Assembly (NCBI GenBank): GCA_963169105.1
Contig: OY720637.1
Span: 53,838,964-53,902,963, forward strand
Reading direction: 5' to 3'
Length of the DNA: 64,000 nucleotides
DNA from: Ceriagrion tenellum
Lineage: Eukaryota; Arthropoda; Insecta; Odonata; Coenagrionidae
Shown piece by piece: positions 55,301 to 64,000 of this stretch. Each line of letters begins with the position of its first letter. Within the stretch, counting starts at the first letter, position 1. The notes below the pieces were generated by a model. It saw only the letters and a list, made by a program, of their open reading frames with translations, did not search any database and had not been told where the DNA came from. The position numbers and the translations under genes are program-made.

Positions 55301-55441
55301 TGACGTCAGACCTCCACATTTAGAGGGTGCTGAATATGAACTCGCCTTTGCGTAGGGCACTCTTCTGACGTCGTTCCCTCTTCGACCCTCCCATCCCAAG
55401 GTGTGACGTCGCTGTGAAGAGTCAAGTCTTCGGATGACGTC
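55301..55441. promoter_or_regulatory. Cluster of four TGACGTC (CRE/ATF-like) sites
   Basis: TGACGTCA at 55301-55308, TGACGTC at 55366-55372, TGACGTC at 55404-55410 and TGACGTC at 55435-55441. The first is the full palindromic CREB/ATF site. Four within 141 bp is far above chance for a 7-mer. Whether they act as binding sites or come from a repeat is not known; the spacing (65, 38, 31) is not regular, which speaks against a simple tandem repeat. Confidence 0.5.
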
Positions 55442-55784
55442 TGATGCGCTATCAAGTTGCTCTTTCATCGCACCCTTCGTTCTCCATTTACGCTACTGTC
55501 GCGCCTTATCACAGTTCTTCGAGTATTCGGCTGTAGCCTCCGTTTCGTTCTTCCTTCCAAACCTGGGGTAAAATACAGTGAAGTGAGGCCATTGGCTGAT
55601 TGATGCGGCAAATAATCTTGCGAACGACGATTAGATTGGCCTGGCGCATGACTTTCATGGCTAGCGTCAAACGGAAGATTCCACGCTTGAAAAACCATGC
55701 GCATGGGCATTCGAGCAACCTTGGAACTTGCTCTTTTTATTACACCCACTGTAATTTTGGAGGATTGGTCTTGAAGTTATTCAC
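55442..55784. other. Moderate-GC stretch, nothing recognised
   Basis: Overlapping open frames of 94, 76 and 69 codons on both strands, none with a known motif or splice context. Confidence 0.35.
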
Positions 55785-55850
55785 TCTTGCCAACTTTTCG
55801 CAGTTTAATTTCAGCATCATCAGGGCTTGAGATTAAACTATTGACATGAG
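55785..55850. repeat. Half hairpin repeat of the GTTTC/TCATCATCAG class
   Basis: CAGTTTAATTTCAGCATCAT, CAGGGCTTGAGATTAAACT: the stem AGTTTAAT/ATTAAACT is short and TCATCATCAGG sits between, the same loop motif as in the longer members. Confidence 0.5.
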
Positions 55851-56013
55851 TTCATGGTCAAAGCAGGCTGAATACACGATATTTAAATGTTAATAATTTT
55901 AAATGGTTGCTACACCATCATCCATGATCACCAATCTAACACCACCGATATTCACCAATTCTCTAGTAACCATTGGAAATTGGTTCCATTTATAAGCACA
56001 TTGTATTATGCCT

Positions 56014-56171
56014 GCTCTGTCCATGAAATAACGTCAATAGTTTATTCTCAAGCCCTCATGATGCAGATATCAAATTTCGAAAAGTATGCAATGCTCTGTC
56101 CATGAAATAACGTCAATAGTTTATTCTCAAGCCCTCATGATGCAGATATCAAATTTCGAAAAGTATGCAAG
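56014..56171. repeat. Perfect tandem duplication, 79-bp unit
   Basis: GCTCTGTCCATGAAATAACG starts at 56014 and again at 56093, and the two copies are identical to AAAAGTATGCA. Exact identity means a very recent event or an assembly artefact. Confidence 0.95.
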
Positions 56172-56739
56172 GGGGATTAAATCGATTATTTCAAGACCAA
56201 CCCTCCTAAAAAAATGGTGTGTGTTTAAAAGTGGTCAAAATCTGCTCTCTCGTATTGATCTATTTTTGACCGCATGATGCGAGTGCACCACGTCCATTGT
56301 GGTTGTTTTGATTGGTGTAACCACCGAAAATCCTTGAACCTGGGCCACAGTTTGAGGAATGTTGGAAGGATGGAGAGGATCCCCGCGTCAGCGTTCTCCA
56401 ACTCTTAAATTGAGGCATAAAAGGGTCCACAGTTTTGAGTTACTTAATGACGGCCAGACGGAGAGCTCTTGTTGTGTTCCCTATATGGCACCCTAATACA
56501 GAAGTGATAGTTTAAAATTTTTTAATACATACGACAAGGACAATAATAGTTCAGATAGATCAGTTCTACCCCACTCCGACCGACACTACCCCACCATTAT
56601 TAGGTAGACTCTGCACTAGAGCTTAAATACTTACCGTCATTACAAAAACTCACCCCTCTTGAAATGTCCGGCTTGATTTTTTTCTCTGCATGATTTAGTA
56701 TCCAGCGGTATTATTAACTTTAAGCTTTGATGATGCTAA
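56172..56739. other. Non-coding stretch, nothing recognised
   Basis: No supported feature. Confidence 0.35.
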
Positions 56740-56980
56740 CTAGTAGTGATCTTACGGCTGCATTGCATGTTAGCGTGTTCATCTACGCAGACTTCTCTTA
56801 GTTTCTAGTCTGACCACGCTTTGTTCTCTTCTCTACTTTTTGCTCTGCTTTGCGCCTAGCGGCCGGAGGAACGCGCGAGGTTCTGATCTGGACTTTTTAG
56901 AGTGCGGTATCCCTGGTGTGGAATCTCTCTGTGCCTCACAACCTATTGGTGGCCGTCTAGGTATTTCGTAGATGTACAGA
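56740..56980 (+). mobile_element. Family C-like 3' end, diverged
   Basis: GTGGCCGTCTAGGTATTTCG, TAGATGTACAG at 56950-56980 resembles the GCCGCGGCTCGCAGGGTATT, TTGTAGATGTAG end of family C at 49.5 kb. The upstream part is not clearly alignable, so the 5' limit is a guess. Confidence 0.4.
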
Positions 56981-57429
56981 AAATACACTGCTAATTCTTC
57001 GATGCAAAAAGTCGAGATACCCGAGTCGGAAACGTTATATCTCAATAACCAATATTCTCGTTGTTACGAGATGAACGGCAATATTATGGGCTATGTATTT
57101 TCATATTCCATGGTAGGTGTAAACATTTTTAAATAAGAGTTTTGTATTTTTTTAGGGTTTTGATTGAAATAGAAATACCCATTTTTGTCGCAAAAAAAGC
57201 GATAGCATCACTGTCAGTTAATTACTCGATGACCGCGTATTCGTGTATACGCTTTTAAATAAGTTATGGCGTTCTTGTTTCAAATACATTTTTGTTAAAT
57301 GATTGTAATAATTGTAAAATTTTTCAGGTTTTGTTTATCAATTTTAAATCGGCTAATTTCGTAATTAGTGTATTTTCGAGAATATAATAAATTTTTAGCG
57401 TACCGGATTGAAGCGTAAATAGCGATATT

Positions 57430-57560
57430 GAAAAGATGAACAGGGGTTGTAGGATTGGGATCACCGGAATCAAATCTCCGCCAATGCCATGAATCGAACT
57501 CGGGTTTTCGGCATTTGAAGCCAGTACTCTCGTTTCCATTTCGGCTCGATGCCTTCATTT
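57430..57560 (-). mobile_element. tRNA-derived SINE-like sequence
   Basis: On the minus strand GGCATCGAGCCGAAATGG (A-box region, 57552-57535), TACTGGCTTCAAATGCCG (anticodon-arm region) and GAGTTCGATTCATGGC (B box, 57500-57485) follow in tRNA order and spacing. No CCA end or intact acceptor stem is seen. The body continues with GGCGGAGATTTGATTCC. Confidence 0.55.
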
Positions 57561-57639
57561 GGATAGATTAAATCTACCTAACGATGTAAGTAATTTATGA
57601 TATGAAACGACAGGTGTATGCGTCTGGGAAATGCAGGTA

Positions 57640-58110
57640 CCATTTATTTCGCTGAGCATTTGGAAGCAACTGGTTGGCTGCGCAAGACGTTGGGTTTGGG
57701 GAGGACGGAGAACTGGATTTTTTGGGAAAAATAAGTGGGGATGACGCCTCCTCTCCTCGCTCGCACGTCACCTCGGCGACGAACCTTGTGGGATTTCATC
57801 ATCTCCATGAGATCTCCCTTCCTCTCGCTGTGCTGTCTTCTCTTCCTCTACGTCCACCGTTCCCGCTTTCCCGCTTGACACATTTAATTTCACGGACTCT
57901 CCCCCGCGGTGATGATGCTATCGTTGCCCTATCCCCTCCCACCCTCCCTGCTTCTTCACGGATCTAGAAATAGTCATAAGGCCACCGTCTCACTATCTTT
58001 TTCTCGCCTTTTTTTATTCCATTCCGTTTTCCTTTGCGGTCGACGATCTGAGGTTGCAAACACGTATGCGGCTGGGCTGCCTGCTTACCGGTTGCCCGAT
58101 CAGAACGTCC
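57640..58110. other. Pyrimidine-rich, mildly GC-rich stretch
   Basis: Composition shifts to C/T-rich with scattered CpG (57750-57960). Frames of 97 codons on the plus strand lack motifs. No splice-bounded exon is visible. It may be a minor promoter or simply low-complexity sequence. Confidence 0.3.
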
Positions 58111-58369
58111 CGACGGTGGTATTCCGAGCTGTAATCGTAGTAGCGAAATATAGTGGTAGATTTTCAGAGGACTTTTTTATTGAAAGAGTCCATTTCCTAT
58201 GAACTAGCTCACACGGGGATGTGAGGTAGTCTCCGCGTTTGATCTCCCGAGGTCCAAATTTCGAAAAATTTTGTTTCCCCCTTAAAAATGCTCATATCTG
58301 TCATTCACGTAAAATTTATAGGTCCCTATAGTTCCTCATCCAGTTGCTTGGATTGGCTTAGTATACATA

Positions 58370-58996
58370 CGAGGGGTGTTCAAAAAGTAAGGTGACTTTA
58401 TATTTTTATGAAAAAATATTTATTTATTCTTCAATATTCAAGTTGTCCCCTTCAAAGTAATCCTCCCCAGATATAATACACTTGTGCCAACGCTTTTTCC
58501 AATCCTCGAAGCAATTTTGATAAGCACTTTTTGGTATAGCCTTGAGCTCTTCCAGCGATGCAGTCTCTATCTCCTCAATCGTTGCAAATCTCCGTCCTTT
58601 CATCGGTCTCTTCAGTTTTGGGAACAGGAAAAAGTCGCAGGGTGCCAAATCCGGTGAATATGGTGGCTGAGGCATGATTGTGGTGTTGTTTTTGGCCAAA
58701 AAATCTCTCACAAGCAACGATGAGTGAGCAGGTGCATTATCGTGATGCAAAACAAAAGCCATGAATTGTTTTTCCACAATGCCGGAAATTTTTTTCGTAT
58801 TGATTCTCGCAAACGGCGCATAACTTCAAGGTAATACTCCTTATTGACCGTACGACCTTGTGGTAAGAACTCCTGATGCAATACGCCACGGTAATCGAAG
58901 AAAACAGTGAGCAAAACCTTGACATTTGATCGAACTTGGCGTGCTTTTTTCGATCTTGGTTCTCCTGGGTACTTCCATTGGGACGATTGGGCTTTG
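58370..58996 (-). mobile_element. 5'-truncated mariner transposon
   Basis: The minus strand reads KAQSSQWKYPGEPRSKKARQ, VLLTVFFDYRGVLHQEFLPQ, GRTVNKEYYLEVMRRLRESI, then after a frameshift near 58750 HHDNAPAHSSLLVRDFLAKN, YSPDLAPCDFFLFPKLKRPM and a WHKCIISGEDYFEGDN end with stop. The second and third catalytic Asp (HHDNAPAH and APCDFF) are present and 34 residues apart, as in mariner DD34D enzymes; the first Asp and the DNA-binding part are missing. The 3' inverted repeat is CGAGGGGTGTTCAAAAAGTA beginning at 58370, next to a TA (58368-58369). The 5' boundary lies directly inside an RTE-like element. Confidence 0.9.
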
Positions 58997-60850
58997 ATTT
59001 CACTGGATATCCCATATATGCCTGCAGCCTTCCCATTTTTCAATATTCTCACAGCCGTTGTGACCTCTTCTCTCTGATATCCTTTTCCATCCTCACATTC
59101 TCACATACCACTTCACAAGGCTCATCCTCAACGCCTGCAATATTATTGTACAATTCTTCAAAATACTCCCTCCAGCAGTCCCTGATATTGCCCTCGTCCC
59201 ACATGTTCTCTCCACTTTTGTTCTTTACCGCATTCATTCCCCTACCTTCACCAATCTTAGCCCTTTTTACCCACTTCCAAAACAGCTTTTTATTACCTTC
59301 AAAATCACTCTGCATTTGGTTAGCTTCATCCGCCCGCATTCTTTCTTTGCTCTCTTTCACAACGATTTTGCATTCATTCTTTTTCTTTCTGTAAATCTCA
59401 CATGCCTTAGTGCGCTCTTCCTCAGATTTGGCAGCAATCATATTCTTGTACGCCTCTTTCTTTTCTCTTACTGCAATTTTCACTTCTTCATTCCACCAAG
59501 CATCACTCTTCATTCTTCCTACCACTCCTTTTCCACATACTTTTTCAGCGCATTCCACAATCACTCCTTTTAAACACTCCCACGCATCATTTACGTTCTC
59601 GTTGCTGATAATTTCGTCCCATTCTCTCTGCTTCAACGATAGAGCATCCTCAAGCATGCAACCATACCGTATTCTTACCTCGCTGTCTAGCAACCTTCGC
59701 ACTTTTACTCTCAACTGCTTACGCGCAACATTCTTCCTTAGCACCCACTTTCTGCCCAGATTCACTTTGGAGAGTAGCAAATATTGGTCTATTCCACATT
59801 CAGTACCCCTCATCACTCGCGTGTCCCACACTAACTCTCTCCATCTCTCATTATACACAATAAAATCAATCATGCTTTTACAATCGCCCCTTTGCCAAGT
59901 ATACATATATATTCTCTTATGTTTAAACCATGTATTCAACACAAAAAATCCTTTTTCCAAGTGCACACTCACCAAGTTTTCACCATTATCATTCACTCGG
60001 GGGTCACCAAAAGGCCCAACCACTCTCTCAGATGCATCCCGCCTCACACCAACACACCCATTCATATCACCTAGTAAAATTATTCTCTCACCAGGATCAA
60101 AATCATTCAAAACCCCTCTTTTCTCATCACTCATCTTTCACACTGTCACTCTCTCCATCCACTGGTGCATAGCACGCCACAATCACAACTCTCTTAATAC
60201 CTACTTTCATGCGAACCCAGAGCAATCTAGGGGATACTAACTCGTACTTCCTTACTAGCAACTTAGCTCTCCCATTAAGAATGAATCCTACACCTTGACT
60301 GCCGGGCTTATCTTCAACTCCTGACCACAATGCCAGACTACCGCCATCTAATGTAACAGCATCCCGCCCCTTACGCTTAGTTTCACATACACACAAAACA
60401 TCCATTCGTCTCACTTTCATTTCATTCAGCAACTCATACTCCTTTCCATACACTCCTCTCACATTCCAAGTACCGCGAGTCCAGTTCGTTTCCAGTCCGT
60501 ATCTTGATGTGCCAACCCTATTGAGCTTCCACCGCCCATCGTGGCTTCGGCTGTCCGAGGCAACATTTTGACGTTTAGCAGTAAGTTGTAATAGAGTATG
60601 CAAGGTTACCAGCCTTCGCAGTACCCGCACCACGTGCAGCTTTCCCTGCTAACGGTTACGGCGGTCTACCGGTCAGTTTTGGTACATTTTCGCCAGTATG
60701 CCACAAGAGAAACCAAAGCATAGCACTACTTTCCCTAATCTGCTCAAGCTAGGATCCCTTCTGAAAGGACTACCTTGAGAGCCAGCATACTGTTACCCGC
60801 GACCCACCACCAGGAGGTATATGCGGTGTACTGGCACACCGGGTCACGAT
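58997..60850 (-). mobile_element. RTE-like retrotransposon, 5' part with endonuclease and start of RT
   Basis: The first frame (60633-60127) holds the N-terminal half of an AP-type endonuclease: GTWNVRGVYGKEYELLNEMK, DVLCVCETKRKG, GVGFILNGRA, VVIVACYAPVDGE. After a frameshift near 60130 a 361-codon frame (60134-59049) continues LLGDMNGCVG, MIDFIVYNERW and GIDQYLLLSKV (where S-D-H-x-L-V is expected), then a long basic linker and FWKWVKRAKIGEGRG, CWREYFEELYNN. A further shift leads to VRILKNGKAAGIYGISSE (RT motif N-G-K-A-A-G-x-D-x-I), at which point the mariner begins. Organisation and motifs fit the RTE clade. The catalytic RT region is missing. 60634-60850 is probably its 5' UTR. Plus-strand frames of up to 276 codons here are shadows. 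Confidence 0.9.
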
Positions 60851-61007
60851 TGTCAGTAATTGATGTAAATTAAAAATATATCTTAGGAGAAAGCATGTTA
60901 AAGAAGTAACTCTTGAAATGCATGCTGATTTCTAGGAGTTATCGATGGAATACATCGTAAAAGTGAAAAAAATTAGCGCGTAAGCCCGTAAGCGCTTAAG
61001 GAAATCG

Positions 61008-61110
61008 GGGTTAAAAAAATGGCGGACAACCACGCCCACGTTATAGCTTCTAGCATTGGCCGCAATGTTATGCGCCATCTCCATCTACCTCGATGAAGCA
61101 AACTTTTCCC
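61008..61110 (+). repeat. Dispersed repeat, copy 2 (first at 48.2 kb)
   Basis: AAATCGGGGTTAAAAAAATG, GCGGACA, CTTCTAGCATTGGCC, CATCTCCATCTACC: same order as at 48236-48360. Confidence 0.6.
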
Positions 61111-61224
61111 CTTCACCTCCCCCCTCCCCCATCTCGTTGCGTCATTTCACCTCCCTCACTGCTAGTACGTCATTCCAACCCCTCCCTTCACCTTTCCCCA
61201 CGCCATTCCTACTTTGAAACATAA

Positions 61225-61325
61225 ACGAACTCGAAAAAATTGCACCGGTGTTCCTTGATAATGGCCAAAATTGAAACATAGGTCGAAGTTGCAAAATAAT
61301 ATTGAGTGGAAATTCAACAAAGTAT
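61225..61325. repeat. Right half of a GTTTC/GAAAC hairpin repeat
   Basis: CCTTGATAATGGCCAAAATT, GAAACATAGGTCG, AAGTTGCAAAATAATATTGA, GTGGAAATTCAACAAAGT (61253-61325). TGATAATG, GAAAC, GGTYG and a GTGGAA.TTC..CAAAGT flank come in the order of the right arm at 54135-54250. The left arm is absent or lost. Confidence 0.6.
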
Positions 61326-62839
61326 CTTTCATTGTATAGTTCTGATATCTATACGCAGTTTCCGTAAGATATTGCCTGGATCGTTCAACTTCAACCGATA
61401 AGGAGCAATTTGGTTTTGTATTTACCAGCGCCCGGAGGTATTTCGTTTAGGTTCCCTTTGAAAGTGGAGAGAATTTTAATCATCAAATTGTCCCAAGAAA
61501 TTTGATGGTAATAAAATCAAGGCCCCCATTCATCTTTGTTTTTGTGATATAATGAAATAAATCGAGGATGTGAAGGCAAATTTTGTTATTTCCATAGACA
61601 TGACACAGCAGTTGGTTCCTATAAATGCTGGAAAGTGTTCATTAGAAATATTAGGATTTTCATAATTTTTATTTATGCCGTCGTACTTCCTTAATACTAA
61701 GGCTTAATTTAAGTCATTGCTTGCGTCTGTCATGTGGCATTATGTCCTTCTTTTCACCGGAAATATTTTTATAGATAAAATTTCATTGAAGCTGAGTTTC
61801 CGTAAGTGCAGTAAGATTGGAGGAAAGATCCTGGTTTAGCCACTCCACATTCCTCGAAGGTCAAGTGTCCGAGTGCTCCATTCCTCCTCGTAAGTGCCTA
61901 TTTGCTATTTTTTTAGTGTCATTTTTTGCAAGGTCACGCTCCCATTTGAGTGATGACTCCGTCTTGCGCTCGTCAGTGTAGAACTGAACCCTTACATTAA
62001 GTCAGTTGAGCTGAAATGCTTGTAAAGGAACTCTTTGATAGGTTGTTAGAGCAGCATTGGCAGAAACGGGCGGTTGCTCCGGAGTTTATTACGGTGCGTA
62101 GGCGTTAGGGCGTAATCATCAAAGATGAATTCATTCCCAGTCGTCCAATTAGAGACTTTTCTTGCTCCACTGCCCTTGGGTTGTTGAAGAATACATCGAC
62201 ATTAATTGCTGCCATTTATCAGGCGGCATCATACCTATATAAGTGTTTGTATGTTTTTCTGCTTGTAAGTTTGATCGTTATCATTTGTGCATGTAGATTT
62301 CAAGCTTTTTGTCAAAATAGGGCTTAAATATTTCCGAGGAATGGAGGTCGTGACCCAATGCCTTCTTTTAAATTTAATGACCGTTGAAAATAATTTTATG
62401 GGGATGTTTACCCCATTTCTGTTAACTTCAAGATATTGGATGGAAATTTTCCATATTTGATGGATTAATAAATATGAAATGTACTTCTTTCATTCGAATG
62501 TCTTATGCGCTTCGATTTTTCTAAAAAATTGTATTTACAGATCCAAAATCATTTATTTTTCTTTCTGTTAAACAATATCTATTTAAAATCAATTGTTGGC
62601 GAGTTCACTTTGTTGAAATTATTCATCTTAAAAATGAAAACACTTAGTGTTTTCCACCAGTGTATTAAAATTGATAGGTTCGCCGCTTTCTCCGATCTGA
62701 AGTTTTTATGTATCACCTAGAGCAAAAATTGTTTAAAATGAAACATCCCCTGTTGAAAATCGTAATATATTATTACCGTTACGTTGATGATATCATCTGC
62801 GTATGGCAATTAAGGCTTATGGCATTGGCAATGGCAATG
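61326..62839. other. AT-rich non-coding stretch, nothing recognised
   Basis: No supported gene or repeat. Open frames are short. Confidence 0.45.
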
Positions 62840-62965
62840 CTTAAGGCAATTAAGAGGGTCCACGTTTCTGCTCCATACAACGCTACGCTCCATATCAAGC
62901 TCTTCATCAGCCTCTTCTTCACATCCTTACCCAATGTTCCCGTCATCATCTCTCATCTAATAAAT
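62840..62965 (-). mobile_element. Family A retrotransposon fragment, short
   Basis: GGGTCCACGTTTCTGCTCCA, CAACGCTACGCTCCATATCA, AGCTCTTCATCAGCCTCTTC match 9832-9900 of the family A copy closely on the same strand (minus): the part encoding the K-R-L-x-K-S-L..W-S-x-A-L-x-G..T-W segment. Confidence 0.75.
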
Positions 62966-64000
62966 ACATATTCTAATATATTCTATGCTTATGCTTGCTA
63001 ATGTAATAAGTGCCTCTAAACTACATTTGAGGGATCTAGATTTGGCCGATGAATGATTTTCCGCAGATGCTCTGATCGCACACTTGGCATCCAGCTCTCG
63101 TTCCAGTTCACACAAGAATTTCGCACGATTCCCTAACCGCAAGACGTTGACCAAAAATCAGTTAGAAGAACTCTGCACGGTCTAACCAGAAACTTGGAGA
63201 TTGCTACGTAGGAGAACATACTAACAGTACACTGGGAAAGATACAGCTAATGCTTACCATTGCTAACGTGATCATTACATGCCTAGTACGAGCAGGGGTG
63301 CCGACGCAGAGTTAATATGGCGCAAGTTGGGAAAAATTTTGAAAAATTATTTTAATAACAAATGCGGAAAAATAAAAAAATTTACAAATCTGGGCAACAA
63401 GAGAAAACTTTATCTGAATCATTCTAAATATTATTTTTGCGGGAGGGTAAGATTAGGAAAAATTTTACATGAGAGCAGTAAATTAAAAAGATGTAATACA
63501 TAGAAAGATATAGGATAGAGATTTTTTGATAAAATAAAGATTTTTGCTCTAACCTATAATCATTTTCTTTTTTAATACAGAGCAGAGCAAAATATAACTT
63601 AATGTTCTAATATTATATCAATATTACCTTTTAATGACGCTATTATTTATATTCATTTATTATTCATATTTAAAACAAGGAAGGAATAACCGAATTTTAG
63701 GGGATAATTACGAATTTGCCTGGGTTTTGCGCTATAGAATTTGAGGGGGATCGGCTCCTCTGAGTACGAGGTACTATTTCCTAAAGTAAACATAATCATG
63801 CCCGCAATTTCAAGCGGGGTGAGGTGTTTATGATGGTATGGTATATAACACAAATAAAAGGTCTATTCTACCTAGTGAGGGTGGGAATATCACAGAATTG
63901 ATCTATCAATACCGTTATGGCCCCTCATTTTAAGAATAAAGAATGGCATTTTCAATTTATCGGCACTGAAATCTATATCCTGCCTCAATCTTATGCCTGT
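62966..64000. other. AT-rich non-coding stretch, nothing recognised
   Basis: No supported gene, repeat or RNA gene up to the window end. Confidence 0.45.

Noticed and set aside
59410..60240. 276-codon plus-strand open frame
   Set aside because: It is antisense to the RTE endonuclease/RT coding sequence, which has clear family motifs on the minus strand.

Overview
The window looks like non-coding, repeat-rich DNA from an arthropod nucleus, most likely an insect with a large genome. The reasons are AT-rich background, GC-rich CpG patches, GT-AG splice sites, an AATAAA polyadenylation signal, tRNA-derived SINEs, a mariner, a hAT element and many dead non-LTR retrotransposons. Nothing bacterial, viral or organellar was seen. 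The species cannot be named from the sequence.

One host gene can be read with confidence, on the minus strand. A signal-peptide exon (27836-27700) is followed by a 4.5 kb intron and a GC-rich terminal exon (23173 down to about 22525, with stop codon and AATAAA). Both splice sites fit the consensus and both exons are in phase 0, giving a 205-residue secreted precursor. It holds three acid-rich repeats, each ending in a Trp-containing pentapeptide plus an amidation glycine and basic residues (MWATK-G, AWEPR-G, FWAAR-G). This is the layout of a neuropeptide prohormone, and the FWxxR-amide type best matches natalisin, a tachykinin-like family. The 5' exon is not proven. Candidates carrying minus-strand splice donors are the GC-rich block at 33.5-34.3 kb (its end is tandemly duplicated at 32.3-32.6 kb) and the CpG patch at 45.7-46.0 kb.

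The rest is mostly transposable-element debris. Several non-LTR families recur. Family A is RTE-like, with seven fragments. Family B is RTE-like, with three 3' ends. Family C is CR1/jockey-like, with six 3' ends finishing in GTAGATGTAGAT. Two further CR1/L2-like pieces (7.66-8.67 and 44.0-44.7 kb) and an RTE 5' part with endonuclease (59-60.85 kb), interrupted by a mariner, are also present. Several 3' ends finish in short tandem repeats. DNA elements include a hAT of 718 bp with an exact 8-bp target duplication, a 1.15 kb fold-back (39.4-40.5 kb) with a third copy at 8.9 kb, a 284-bp fold-back at 41.4 kb, and two small inverted-repeat elements.

The most unusual pattern is a set of about ten palindromic repeats with different sequences but the same plan: GTTTC near the start, GAAAC near the end, a TGATGATG/TGATAATG motif by the loop, and often outer TTTGTGGAATT-like flanks. 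Local tandem duplications (units of 40, 79, 111, 133, about 220-270, 348 and about 434 bp), CpG-rich patches and a cluster of four TGACGTC sites (55.3-55.4 kb) complete the picture.
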